A DNA stretch of 64,000 bases from Gracilaria gracilis. Lineage: Eukaryota > Rhodophyta > Florideophyceae > Gracilariales > Gracilariaceae. Position numbers and translations under genes: made by a program. The notes below the pieces were generated by a model, which saw nothing but the letters and a program-made list of their open reading frames with translations, searched no databases and was not told the origin of the DNA. Positions 40,719 through 51,056 of the stretch are shown here, piece by piece. The stretch is taken from NCBI GenBank assembly GCA_030374805.1, contig JARGSG010000197.1, positions 558,001 to 622,000 of the forward strand. Direction: 5' to 3'. Position 1 is the stretch's first letter; every line of letters begins with the position of its first letter.

Positions 40719-41065
40719 TCAACGCCAGCTCGACCGGAATCTGCGTTCCACTCCCGAACCATTGCTTAACATGCACCCAAAGGGTGGATAACCTTCTATG
40801 GCACCAAGAAGCAAATTAGGGTATGGAAAACGTTGACGGAACCAGTCAGCAACATACTTCAATACCGGACTGTTGTGCTCAGTAACTTTCTGCAACGAAT
40901 ACATACTCTCTACAGATGAAATGCTACGTTTGCAGAATAGAACATCGCATTGCCAATGCGCATAGCGCAGATGCATGTCGTTGAATGTTGAGAATACTCG
41001 AGCAAGAGTAGCCGCGTAGGGGTCGCGAAGAAACGGCACCAGAACGGCAGTCCCCTCTCGTGTGA
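40719..41065 (-). pseudogene. Orphan exon or gene fragment, unknown
   Basis: A minus-strand frame from the stop at 40719 up past 41039 reads like real protein (VTREGTAVLVPFLRDPYAAT, HLRYAHWQCDVLFCK, ADWFRQRFPYPNLLLGAIE). It has no ATG before an in-frame stop just upstream. CTTAG/GCTAG at the upstream edge could be splice acceptors, but I could not find a matching first exon. It is therefore either an internal/terminal exon of an unrecognised gene or a decayed fragment. Confidence 0.4.
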
Positions 41066-41702
41066 CTAGCTAAGCTTCAGACTGGGTCTCGGTGAGTGCT
41101 GCTATACGTTATGCACGATGAGTCTCGCTTGGTGCTAATCGGCTGACATGCGCTACAAGTACCTTTGGTATGCAATCTTCCTACGCGCGCGCGTTGATGC
41201 GAAAAAAGTCTTGTCACACGCAAAACAGGCGCGTGACGCGCCGTGAAACGAACTGGGCGGGTGGTGGTAGCGACGCGCTACCGTAGCGTGCCACGTCACT
41301 CAGTCGCGCAAGCTGAACTCCGACGCACTTTCCACTGCCCCATCCGTAGACCTCGCTATCGCAACATCTGTCCAACTTCTGCCAAAGTAGGCAAAGCCTT
41401 TACAACCAGCGCGCCCCCCCATCAGCAGGTTACTCGCGCCTGAACAGCTTCATGCGACGTGCCGATGTCAACTATCTATCCTTCCGTTGAAGTTCGTTGC
41501 AGTGCTCTCAATGGAAGCTGCTAGTTTCCTACCCGTCACACTTGTAGTCGACGAGCACCAGCCCCGGTAGTGGAAGCGTCGGCAGCCGTTCCTGCGCTTT
41601 GCTACCGTTGTACCCCATATAAGTTCAGATCGATTCCCCCCCTGCCCGTTGCCCCTCTCCGATCTATTGCCTTGCCCTTCTTCGCTTCGCGACCGCGTCA
41701 CC
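41066..41702. promoter_or_regulatory. GDH upstream region with TATA-like element
   Basis: The + strand promoter side of the GDH gene. CATATAAG at 41616-41623 lies 80 bp before the start codon, followed by a CCCCCCTGCC pyrimidine patch. CG-rich short repeats occur around 41185-41290. Confidence 0.45.
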
Positions 41703-43473
41703 ATGTCTGCACGCTTCCTCGCGCTGGTGCGCCGCACCGCACCAGCGTTGACCGCTCGTTCTCCTCTGTTCTCCTCGTATTCCCTCTCCCATCATGTCCG
41801 TACGGCAAAATCCTCGCGCCCCTCCAAAGAAGCCATGCCCGCCATGATCACCGTTCCTGAGCCATCTGCGGACGCACCAACTTTCCTGGAGTCAGTGGAA
41901 CACTTCTTCAGTCGTGCATCAGGGCTTACTGATATTCACCCTGGTATGATGGAAGTCATCCGTGCTTGCAACTCGGTGGTTGAATTCCGCTTCCCTCTCC
42001 AACGTGATGATGGTTCTGTTGAAGTTCTTACCGGCTACAGAGCTCAGCATTCTACTCATGTCTTGCCTACCAAAGGTGGAATTCGTTACGCTCCTGACGT
42101 CAATTTGCAAGAGGTGAAAGCGTTGGCCGCGCTCATGACGCTGAAGTGCGCACTTGTTGACGTTCCCTTTGGAGGCGCTAAGGGTGGTGTCTGCATCGAT
42201 CGCAGGGCGTACTCTACGGAAGAGTTACAACGCGTCACAAGGCGTTTCACTCACGAACTGCACGCGAGGAATCTTATCGGTAGTGGGAAAGACGGTAAGT
42301 TGAAGAGAATAGCTTGTACTACCTCATGTACCGGAACCCAATCCAATCCCTAACTCTAATGGTTTAACCTTTTTATGATACAGTCCCTGCACCAGACTAC
42401 GGAACAGGCGCACAGGAGATGAGGTAAGTGCTCGAACTACAGCTTTATGCACGCTTTGACATTTATGTCCTGATTCTAACGAGCGATCATATGTTTCTTC
42501 GTCCTTTTATAGCTGGATTCGTGATACCTTTTCTCAGCTTAACCCAGGACACATGTTCACTGCAGGGTGCGTCACTGGAAAACCAGTTGGACATGGGGGA
42601 ATTCGCGGTCGCGAAAGCGCTACGGGTCTGGGTGTGTTCTATGCAATTCGTTCAGTACTGGACAAAGCTTCAGTCTTGAAGAAGGTTGGTCTCTCCTCTC
42701 CAGGCATCGAAGGGAAGACCTTTGTTATTCAAGGTTTCGGCAACGTTGGGTATTGGACTTCCAAGTTCATTCACGAAGACGGTGGTAAGATTGTTGCTAT
42801 CGGCGAAAGGGACGGTATTCTTTACGACCATGACAACGGCATTGATGTCGATGCCTTAAAGGAGCATATTGATGAGTATGGTTCCATCGAAGGATTTACG
42901 AACGAAGGTAGCCCAACCTTCAGACTGATCCCTGACACGAGCGTATGCTGTTCCATTGAATGTGATGTTCTAGTTCCTGCAGCCCTGGAGAGCGTGATCC
43001 ATGGCGACAATGTCGATACGGTGCAAGCCAAGATTATCGCAGAGGCAGCGAACGGTCCGATAACAGCAGATGCCGATGATATCCTGAACGAAAGGGGTAA
43101 CATAGTTGTTATCCCGGACTTGCTTGCCAATAGTATGGGTGTGATGTGTTCATATGTGGAGTGGACCAAGAACATGACCGGTATGCGCCTCGGTCGCCTG
43201 ACAAAGAGATTCGAAGAGAGTCATGGGCGTCATCTTGTTGAAGTACTCGAGAGCAACGGAATCAAACTTTCTGGTCAACAAAAGAGTAACGTCATCGCTG
43301 GAGCGGACGAGGAAACTCACGTGCGCTCAGGACTGGAAGATACAATGATTGCTGCCTGTTCACAAGTTGTTGAGATTGCCGAAGAGAAGAATTGTTCATT
43401 GCGTGACGCGGCGTACATCAAGGCACTGGAATCAATTGCCGAACACTATTGCAGAGCGGGCAACTGGCCGTGA
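41703..43473 (+). CDS. Glutamate dehydrogenase, mitochondrial type
   Basis: Oxidative deamination of glutamate to 2-oxoglutarate and ammonia with NAD(P). Three exons: 41703-42294, 42384-42423 and 42513-43473. The two introns are both 89 nt (donors GTAAGT; acceptors ATACAG and TTATAG). The joined 530-aa protein has an Arg/Ser/Ala-rich presequence (MSARFLALVRRTAPAL...). It then shows LPTKGGIRY, DVPFGGAKGG with the catalytic Lys region, VPAPDYGTG across exon 2, GCVTGKPVGHGG, and the dinucleotide fold VIQGFGNVGYW. The short 40-nt middle exon is essential: it carries the PAPD catalytic Asp. Length and presequence fit the vertebrate/plant mitochondrial class. Confidence 0.95.
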
Positions 43474-43813
43474 GTTTTTTAACTTCACCAATGAAGGGTG
43501 GTGAAGGGTAATCTATTGTACTATCCTCGTCATGGACAAACGATGTCCATAGTCTCATTGTGCTCTGTTAGGGCACCGAATACCCGTTAGCAATGTATGT
43601 TTTCGTCCCCGTCCTTCGGTCGTTCTGAAAAGTACCGGTTATGTAGTTTTAACAGCGTTGTAGGCGTTGAAGGCTCTCAGAGTCAACTAAGCTTTTGCAT
43701 GTGTTCAATCAACGGATAAAAACAATGGTTCTTATCATTTATTGTACATTAGTCACCCTATTTCATGAAGACGGCTACTATCTAAGACTCCAGAAAAGCA
43801 CATGAGTTGGTCC
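43474..43813. other. Convergent 3' intergenic region, GDH/GLDC
   Basis: 340 bp between two stop codons, holding both 3' UTRs. No hairpin or repeat stands out. Confidence 0.45.
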
Positions 43814-46800
43814 TCATGCAACGTTCGCAATCCTTTCGTCATCGTCTTGAACATAATCAGTAATAGGCGGGCAAGTACATATCAGATTACGGTCGCCGAA
43901 TACGTCATCGACGCGCGACACACTGGGCCAGAACTTCGTTTCTTGGACCCAATCAGCTGGGAAAGCTCCAAGCGCACGGGGGTAGCGACGATCCCACTCC
44001 TCACTGGAAACAACAGCCGCTGTGTGCGGTGCATGCTTCAACGGGTTGTCCTCCTTGTCCATACGTCCCTCCTCGACAGCACGAATTTCTTCACGAATCA
44101 TGATCATCGCATCACAGAATCGATCAAGCTCAGCTTTGCTTTCCGATTCTGTGGGCTCGACCATTAGAGTTCCTGCGACGGGCCAGCTCATAGTTGGCGC
44201 ATGGAAGCCATAATCCTGCAGTCTCTTCGCGACGTCGGTTTCTGTAACTCCGCAGCTGGCCTTGAAGGGGCGAAGGTCAAGAATGAATTCATGGGCCACA
44301 CGTCCTTGAGTTCCGCGATACAAAATGTTGAACGCTCCTTGAAGTCTGTTGGCCATGTAGTTCGCATTCAAAATTGCACCTTCAGTGGCCTCTCTGAGAC
44401 CTTCAGATCCCATCATCTTGATGTACATGTACGAGATAGGAAGGATGGCAGAGGACCCGAATGGGGCGGCAGACACACAACCAGTCGTTATTCCTTTGTT
44501 CTCAACCTTGTCTGGGTTGGGCGGAGAGATGACTGGATGATCGGGTAGAAATGGCGCAAGCTGTTTTGCGACACCAATGGGACCCATACCGGGACCACCG
44601 CCTCCGTGAGGGATACAGAAGGTCTTGTGCAGGTTGAGATGGCACACATCAGCACCAATTTCTCCCGGTGAACACAGTCCAACTTGAGCATTCATGTTAG
44701 CTCCGTCCATGTAGACCTGACCGCCGTTATCGTGAATAATCTGACACACCTCCTTAATCGAGTCTTCGAACACGCCGTGAGTCGATGGGTAGGTAATCAT
44801 GAGAGCAGAGAGATTGTCCTTGTGTTTCTCAGCCTTTGCCCTTAATTCTTCCACATCTACGTTTCCATTTTCATCACAACCAACGGTAACAATCTTCATA
44901 CCCAGCATAGCAGCTGACGCAGGGTTCGTACCATGAGCACTAAGAGGGATGATACATACGTTCCTCTGCGAATCACCACGGCTTTCATGGTACTTCTTGA
45001 TAGCCAACAGCCCGCTGTATTCACCTTGAGCGCCAGAATTCGGCTGAAGACACACGGTGTGGAACCCTGTGATGTCAGCCAAGTCTTTCTGGAGATCTTC
45101 AAACATTTCGTAGTAGCCCTTCATCTGCTCCGGGGGTGCGAACGGATGAGGCGTAGCGAGTTCTGGCCATGTAACGGGAATCATTTCCGCGGTCGAGTTC
45201 AGCTTCATAGTACACGAGCCGAGGGCAATCATAGAATGAGTCAAAGACAAATCACGGGCCTGAAGGCGATGGATGTAACGAAGAAGTTCATGCTCTGTAT
45301 GCATAGAGTTGAACACCGGGTGGGTCATGAATTCTGAGGTGCGAGCCTGAGAGCCATACAGTTTGGCAGTTGATGTCTTGCCTTGTTCTTCGGCAATCTT
45401 CGAAACATCGACATGAGCGCCTTTCTGGGCTGCAAGAACACCTACAAGCTTCTCGACGCTTTCCAATGTATGGGTTTCGTCAAAAGAGAAAGCAATCTCA
45501 GTGTCGCTGAGCCTGCGGCAGTTAATCTCACTGGCTTGGAGAGCAGATACTGCAGAATCAGCTTCAGAGGCAGATCCGAGGGTAACCTTCACGGTGTCGA
45601 AGAACGAGTCCGCGGACGGGACGTCATAACCAAGCTGAGAGGAAGACGCTGCGAATACGCGAGCCAATCCGGCAGTCCTTTCAGCAATCTTCTTGAGGCC
45701 TTCTGGTCCGTGGTAGATACCGTACATTGCAGCCATGTTCGCCAATAGAGCTTGGGCTGTGCATATGTTAGAAGTAGCCTTATCACGACGGATATGCTGC
45801 TCACGAGTTTGCATGGCCATACGCAAACATGGGCCTCCGGCGGCGTCACGGCTCACACCAATAATACGTCCAGGAAGCTGTCTCTTGTACTCCTCCCTCG
45901 TGACAAAGAATGCAGCGTGTGGACCACCATAGCCCATGGGTACACCAAATCGTTGGGAATTTCCGACAGCGAAGTCAGCTCCCATCTCCCCGGGGGTCTT
46001 CAGAGTAGTAAGCGCAAGCAGATCAGTGGCCATGACAACCTTCGCTCCAGCAGCGTGGGATTTCTCGACGAAGCTCTCGTAGTTGTCGACGGTACCATCG
46101 GTAGCTGGGTATTGAATCAGAGTACCACACAGATCTGTCTCCTCGGAAAAGTCAAGAGTTTTGTGGTCTCCGACTATTACCTTGACACCGAAGCCTTCAG
46201 CGCGGGTCTTGACGAGGTCGATTGTCTGCGGATGGCATAGCTCACTGACAAAGAAAGAAGTCTTCTTCCTTCTAGCGATGTTGAAACACATAGACATGGC
46301 CTCCGCTGCAGCAGTGGCTTCATCTAAGAGCGAAGCGTTGGCAACTGGGAGCCCAGTAATGTCAGAGACCATCGTCTGGTAGTTCAGAAGTGACTCCAAT
46401 CGACCCTGGGCGATTTCAGCTTGATACGGTGTGTACTGGGTGTACCAACCTGGGTTTTCTAGAACGTTGCGCAAGATTACATTCGGAGTGAGGGTTCCGT
46501 AGTATCCCATTCCGATATGGTTCTGGAAGAGCTGATTCTTCGAAGCCTTCTCCTTAAGCATGGAGAGTGCTTCAGTCTCAGAGAGTGCTGCTCCCACACT
46601 CAGTTCTCGGTAGTTACGAATGGACTTGGGAACGGTCTGGTCAATGAGCTGCTGCACGTCCGACAAGCCAAGCGTCTCCAGCATCTCCACGTTGTCTTTG
46701 GAGGAGTTGTTGTGACGTTTTGCAAAGGCGTCAGTGGCCTGGAAGAGCTCTGGCACGGCAGAGAACGAACGCAAGTGCAACGCATGGTTCTGAGTTGACA

Positions 46801-46924
46801 AGGGTGAGAGATGAGTAAAAGAAGGAGTGATTCGTGCGGTGGAAGATGCGAACGATGACAGACGCGGAGCGGATAGGATACCGGCGCGACGAGAGAAGTT
46901 GGTAATAGTTCGAAGGGATGCCAT
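43814..46924 (-). CDS. GLDC: Glycine decarboxylase P-protein, mitochondrial
   Basis: The PLP-dependent P-protein of the glycine cleavage system. It decarboxylates glycine and passes aminomethyl to H-protein, which is essential for photorespiration in photosynthetic cells. 1,036 aa, single exon, ATG at 46924 (the frame runs further up only to a TTG). A Ser/Arg/Ala presequence ([20 protein letters not shown]...) precedes the first half ([23 protein letters not shown]). The second half holds the PLP lysine in [18 protein letters not shown]. Both halves of the long eukaryotic-type subunit are present. Convergent with GDH, 340 bp away. TATATAAA lies 155 bp upstream of the start. Confidence 0.97.
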   Translation of the reverse strand: MASLRTITNFSRRAGILSAPRLSSFASSTARITPSFTHLSPLSTQNHALHLRSFSAVPELFQATDAFAKRHNNSSKDNVEMLETLGLSDVQQLIDQTVPKSIRNYRELSVGAALSETEALSMLKEKASKNQLFQNHIGMGYYGTLTPNVILRNVLENPGWYTQYTPYQAEIAQGRLESLLNYQTMVSDITGLPVANASLLDEATAAAEAMSMCFNIARRKKTSFFVSELCHPQTIDLVKTRAEGFGVKVIVGDHKTLDFSEETDLCGTLIQYPATDGTVDNYESFVEKSHAAGAKVVMATDLLALTTLKTPGEMGADFAVGNSQRFGVPMGYGGPHAAFFVTREEYKRQLPGRIIGVSRDAAGGPCLRMAMQTREQHIRRDKATSNICTAQALLANMAAMYGIYHGPEGLKKIAERTAGLARVFAASSSQLGYDVPSADSFFDTVKVTLGSASEADSAVSALQASEINCRRLSDTEIAFSFDETHTLESVEKLVGVLAAQKGAHVDVSKIAEEQGKTSTAKLYGSQARTSEFMTHPVFNSMHTEHELLRYIHRLQARDLSLTHSMIALGSCTMKLNSTAEMIPVTWPELATPHPFAPPEQMKGYYEMFEDLQKDLADITGFHTVCLQPNSGAQGEYSGLLAIKKYHESRGDSQRNVCIIPLSAHGTNPASAAMLGMKIVTVGCDENGNVDVEELRAKAEKHKDNLSALMITYPSTHGVFEDSIKEVCQIIHDNGGQVYMDGANMNAQVGLCSPGEIGADVCHLNLHKTFCIPHGGGGPGMGPIGVAKQLAPFLPDHPVISPPNPDKVENKGITTGCVSAAPFGSSAILPISYMYIKMMGSEGLREATEGAILNANYMANRLQGAFNILYRGTQGRVAHEFILDLRPFKASCGVTETDVAKRLQDYGFHAPTMSWPVAGTLMVEPTESESKAELDRFCDAMIMIREEIRAVEEGRMDKEDNPLKHAPHTAAVVSSEEWDRRYPRALGAFPADWVQETKFWPSVSRVDDVFGDRNLICTCPPITDYVQDDDERIANVA

Positions 46925-48479
46925 AGTGAAAGGACTATTGATGGTACAAGTAGAAGAAGTGGGACAGGCGAGGGACAAGACAAGAGTACACGGTGCGAAG
47001 ACGGAGACTCTTGTGTGCCCAAGGCGAAGGCGACACTTTGATGTGAAAGTCAGAGTGTCGACCGCCAAGACAAGGTGGTTTATATAAGCGAATCAGCGAT
47101 GAAATCAAGGTTTACCGCGTGCGTTGACGGAGGGGCAGACGAGAGCGCGTGCATGGCGCAGCGTCAGATTCGTCAGCGGAACGGCTGGCGAGAGCAAGTG
47201 TGCAAATGTGATGATATAGCGAAGCGTTGTGACCACGTTTTCGCCACAAACGAAGCAAAATCGCACCCACGTCACACACGTGGGTAAGACGACGCATCAT
47301 GGCCTCTCATTATGCATTTCGATTGGTCGTGGTTATGGACGACCCGACAGCACAACGAACTGGCGGCGAAGGATGTGGCAGTTGGAGGCAGATTGTATCC
47401 CACTTGGCGCCACACTGTTGGCTGCGCTGATGAGATGAAGCTGGGCACGTGCAGTGCGTGACTAGCCGTCACGGATACGTGGCTGCTTGGCTGGTGCACG
47501 CCGCCAGCATCACGCTGGCTTCTGTTCACGGCTGTTCCAGAGTTCATCTCCTACCAGATGAAGTAGATTCGAATGGTGTAACCTTCAGCATGACCACTCG
47601 TTTTCGTTTGTGTTGTGTCGCGTACATTTTTAAGATTGAACCCGCACACAAACTCCAGGGTGCAGGGTGAGAAAGGGTTAAAGCTTCGCACATGCTTCAT
47701 TTGCGCTTCGCCCTCATGCACTATCGACGTTGGACATCGTGGGCCATACGCATGAGTGCGTCGTCACCACCTAACTTCAAACTTGGAACTTTCAAGTGTG
47801 AACCGACGGATTCCGTTTACGGCTTCTGCCTTGCGGATACCTCAACGAGCTCTGAAGTGGGCCACTGCCATCTTGAATTACAATAACGCGAGTGGTATTT
47901 TCTAGTGATAGCAAACGACAGCCAGCTTTCCGCCATTTCGAGACTAGTTGCTACAAACTTTTCGCCTGCCACATACCCCATTCCATCGTGGAATGATAAA
48001 ATGGGTTCTCACGGTGGGGGGGAGGGCAAACATTCCAGACCGTACAGTATTGAACTATCCTACCCTGGGTTAGGAACGTTAACCTGGAAGGTTCGCAACT
48101 TACCACAACGGTAGATACGAGTTTTCAAAATGGTTCACAAGACTTTCACGAGCTGCAGCAATCATCCGATCAGATCAGGGCTGGCGACTCTGTCTCAATG
48201 ATCCGATCAGCGCTCACGACAATCCGCCACCGTACGCCAACAGCGCATGTAGGGCCCGCCCTGTGCCAGGCAGCGCTGTCAAAAATGCACGTCCGCTCGC
48301 CAGCGCCGCATTGACGGTGCACAGTTTTGGGGCCGCGTCTCTTTGATGAGAAGTCCATCGACACAGCTTCGCTGTGCTTCAACACTCTTTGTGCCCTTCC
48401 GTTCCGTTTGGAAATCTCTCATTGCATCCGTTCATCACGTCCGAGTATTGTGTTTATAGACAACTGAAATCCCACCAAA
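46925..48479. other. Divergent intergenic region, GLDC/ZNF598
   Basis: 1.55 kb with the GLDC promoter at its left and the ZNF598 promoter at its right. Several short frames are present, none convincing. Confidence 0.4.
47079..47086 (-). promoter_or_regulatory. TATA box of the GLDC gene
   Basis: On the minus strand the octamer TATATAAA lies 155 nt upstream of the GLDC ATG. The same octamer at a similar distance precedes the PiT gene (62853-62860). Confidence 0.6.
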
Positions 48480-51056
48480 ATGCCTCAGCGTAACCCACGA
48501 CGTAACAAGAATACCAGCGCCAAGCGTGCACGCCAGACGAAGTCCTCTGGTGCCGAACAGAACCAACCATCGCCTTTGACTCCCGAGGCACAGCCCGCTG
48601 ATTCACTTTTTCCTGAGCCTCCCCACGACGAAATGACTTCTAAAGTTTGTACCGTGTGCGCAGAAGAGGCCGTCGACTGGGCCGTCGGTCAGTGCCCCCA
48701 TGTGGTTTGCGGTGATTGCTTTCATCGTATGCGAGTGTTGTACGATCGTAAAACGTGCGTCATGTGCAATGATACCGTTAAACAGGTAGTTCTTGTTCCT
48801 TTGGAGTCATACAAGAATGCAATGACCTTCGACGAAGCTGCCGCATTACAGGGGGCATTCCACGATAAAAAGGTCGACATGTGGTTTATCGACCGCAACA
48901 GATATCAACAACTTCGAAACATTAGAGGCTGGAAGTGCTCACATCGCACTTGTTCCGGCAAGGATTCCATTTTTCACAACGCCGAGCAGCTGCGAGCTCA
49001 CGCCAGAGCGCTTCATCGCTGCGTTTATTGTAACATATGCTTCAATGGTGGAAAGTCTTTTGTATCTGAGCTGCATCTGTACCCACTCGACAAGGATCGT
49101 AACTTCAGCTCTCGACAAAGAGCTCATATGCGTAAGCAGCATCCAATGTGCAAGTTTTGCAAAAGGTATTTCTTGGATGACGATTCAATATACTCTCATC
49201 TGCAGGAGTATCACGAAACATGCACCTTATGTGAACGCAATGGAAGAATGCATGAGTACTACGTCAATTTCGAGCAGCTGGAGCACCACTATGAACACGA
49301 ACACTACGTATGTCAACAGGATTCTTGTCGCGGAGTTGTGTTCCCGACCAATATCGCCTTGCAAGCGCATATTCACACTCGCCATGGCGACGCTTCTCGC
49401 GGAAATCGATCTCGAGCTCTCCGTGTGAATTTGCACGACTTGCATCGAGAGGATGAGTCCAGGCGTTCAGCAATGCACTCTACGCGTGATGTGGAACGCG
49501 AACGTGAACTTCAAGCTGTTCGTCGTCGAGCGTTTTTATCTTCGAACGTTGTCTTCTCAGGCACCTTCAACCTTGATGAAACCACAATGGACTCTGCGCC
49601 AGATGTGGAAGATGAGGCCCCGGCTTCATCGCTTGGTACATCTGTTGACGTGCAATCATCCGCGTTGCCTTCCTCATCGCAAGCGAGGGATTCGGCGGCT
49701 CCGAATCCCAGTTCGGCTGATGAGAATGTTACTGCACTGACTCGAAGACCAGACGATGGGCGCTTTCATCCACTCAGTTTTCCGAGAGATGGCGAGGAGA
49801 GACAAGCGCGAAATATCATGTTGGTGAAGACGATGCGTTCGCTACTTGAACCAGCCGAGTACGAAGACTTTAGAACATTTTCTGCAGACTTTCAAAGTGG
49901 AAAGAAGAATGCTGATGAGTACTACGATGCGGTTGTTGATTGTTTCGGCGTCCGTGCTGCCGTTCGTGACATTCTCCCAGAATTGGTCTCCCTTTTGCCC
50001 AACCCTCTTCTGAGAGAGCCGCTGCTGCAGGTCTGCCTACGGAGGACCAACACACCCAGCAACGAAGCGGGATATCTTCATCCTACTGGAGTGAACGCGT
50101 CATCTGAACAAACTGCAAATGGACAAGCTGAACAGTTCCCAACTCTTTCTGATGCCCCTCCTCCTCGTAGGAGGACGCCAAAAGCACAAAGGTTTGGAAC
50201 ATTAGGTCCCGAAGAATTCCCACGGCTTGGGCGAGTCAACAGAGCGGGTCAGGCTGCGCAGCCAACGCCAGGTCAAGCGTCGTCGTCCTCGGCGCCAAAA
50301 CCTGTATCCAACCCTGCCCGGTCAAATCGACCACCTGAGCAGCGGAAGACTGCTGCAACGATCTTGAGAGAAGCTCCTCCGACCGCGCCGCTGAGAAGCC
50401 TAAGGATTGCAGGTGCCCCTGCTCCTAATGTGAGACCTTCACCAATGTCGTCGAATGCGTTTCCTTCGTTACCTTCTGCGAGCACAGACGCTGTGACGGC
50501 TTCCGCGCGATCAACAGCACAAAGCTCAAATGGTTCCGAATCGAGACGTTCTGCTCTTTCGTCGTTTGCGGACTTTCCCGCTTTGGGAACGCCTACAAAC
50601 GCGTCATCCCGGCCGGCTGCTGCAAGTAGTGTAGCGGCTGAGCCAAGGGAGGATAGCATTCCTGCTGCTGATGTTTCAATGCGAGTCGGAGCCGTTTGGG
50701 GTGGGGCTGCGAACAACGGTCGAGGCGGGAAGAGGCGTGGACCTGGAAATAAGCGTCGTCCTGCAACACCACCAAAGTCAGTAGTCTTGAACTCGTCTGA
50801 CATCCCTGATTTCCGCGCAACTTCTGGATTGGGTCAGGGTGCAGTATCTCAACCATCCGAAACCCAAGAGAATGACGCTGGAAAACGCAACAAGGTCATT
50901 GATGTTGCTCAGATCGCAAGAGCACGTCGAGAAGCACTTCGAAATAGTAGCGTTCCAAAGGTCGGAGCTGGTGGCTATGGTTTCGCTTGGGAACGAAAGA
51001 AAGCGCAAAAGAAAAAGAAAGAAATCAAGAGCAGTTTGAATCCCAACGGGGAATGA
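48480..51056 (+). CDS. ZNF598: ZNF598/Hel2-type E3 ubiquitin ligase
   Basis: 858 aa, ATG at 48480. An E3 ligase that senses collided ribosomes and ubiquitinates 40S proteins to start ribosome-associated quality control. The N-terminus has the family RING (CTVCAEEAVDWAVGQCPHVV, then CGDCFHR and CVMC, ~56-97). A series of C2H2-like fingers follows (~155-310; CRYCN-type pairs such as CVYCNICF, CKFCKRYF, CTLCER and HTRH). The disordered C-terminal half carries repeated FP-x-L-G style motifs (EQFPTLSD, EEFPRLG, NAFPSLPS, ADFPALG), a hallmark of Hel2/ZNF598. It ends in a Lys-rich YGFAWERKKAQKKKKE tail. Single exon. Confidence 0.94.
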   Translation: MPQRNPRRNKNTSAKRARQTKSSGAEQNQPSPLTPEAQPADSLFPEPPHDEMTSKVCTVCAEEAVDWAVGQCPHVVCGDCFHRMRVLYDRKTCVMCNDTVKQVVLVPLESYKNAMTFDEAAALQGAFHDKKVDMWFIDRNRYQQLRNIRGWKCSHRTCSGKDSIFHNAEQLRAHARALHRCVYCNICFNGGKSFVSELHLYPLDKDRNFSSRQRAHMRKQHPMCKFCKRYFLDDDSIYSHLQEYHETCTLCERNGRMHEYYVNFEQLEHHYEHEHYVCQQDSCRGVVFPTNIALQAHIHTRHGDASRGNRSRALRVNLHDLHREDESRRSAMHSTRDVERERELQAVRRRAFLSSNVVFSGTFNLDETTMDSAPDVEDEAPASSLGTSVDVQSSALPSSSQARDSAAPNPSSADENVTALTRRPDDGRFHPLSFPRDGEERQARNIMLVKTMRSLLEPAEYEDFRTFSADFQSGKKNADEYYDAVVDCFGVRAAVRDILPELVSLLPNPLLREPLLQVCLRRTNTPSNEAGYLHPTGVNASSEQTANGQAEQFPTLSDAPPPRRRTPKAQRFGTLGPEEFPRLGRVNRAGQAAQPTPGQASSSSAPKPVSNPARSNRPPEQRKTAATILREAPPTAPLRSLRIAGAPAPNVRPSPMSSNAFPSLPSASTDAVTASARSTAQSSNGSESRRSALSSFADFPALGTPTNASSRPAAASSVAAEPREDSIPAADVSMRVGAVWGGAANNGRGGKRRGPGNKRRPATPPKSVVLNSSDIPDFRATSGLGQGAVSQPSETQENDAGKRNKVIDVAQIARARREALRNSSVPKVGAGGYGFAWERKKAQKKKKEIKSSLNPNGE

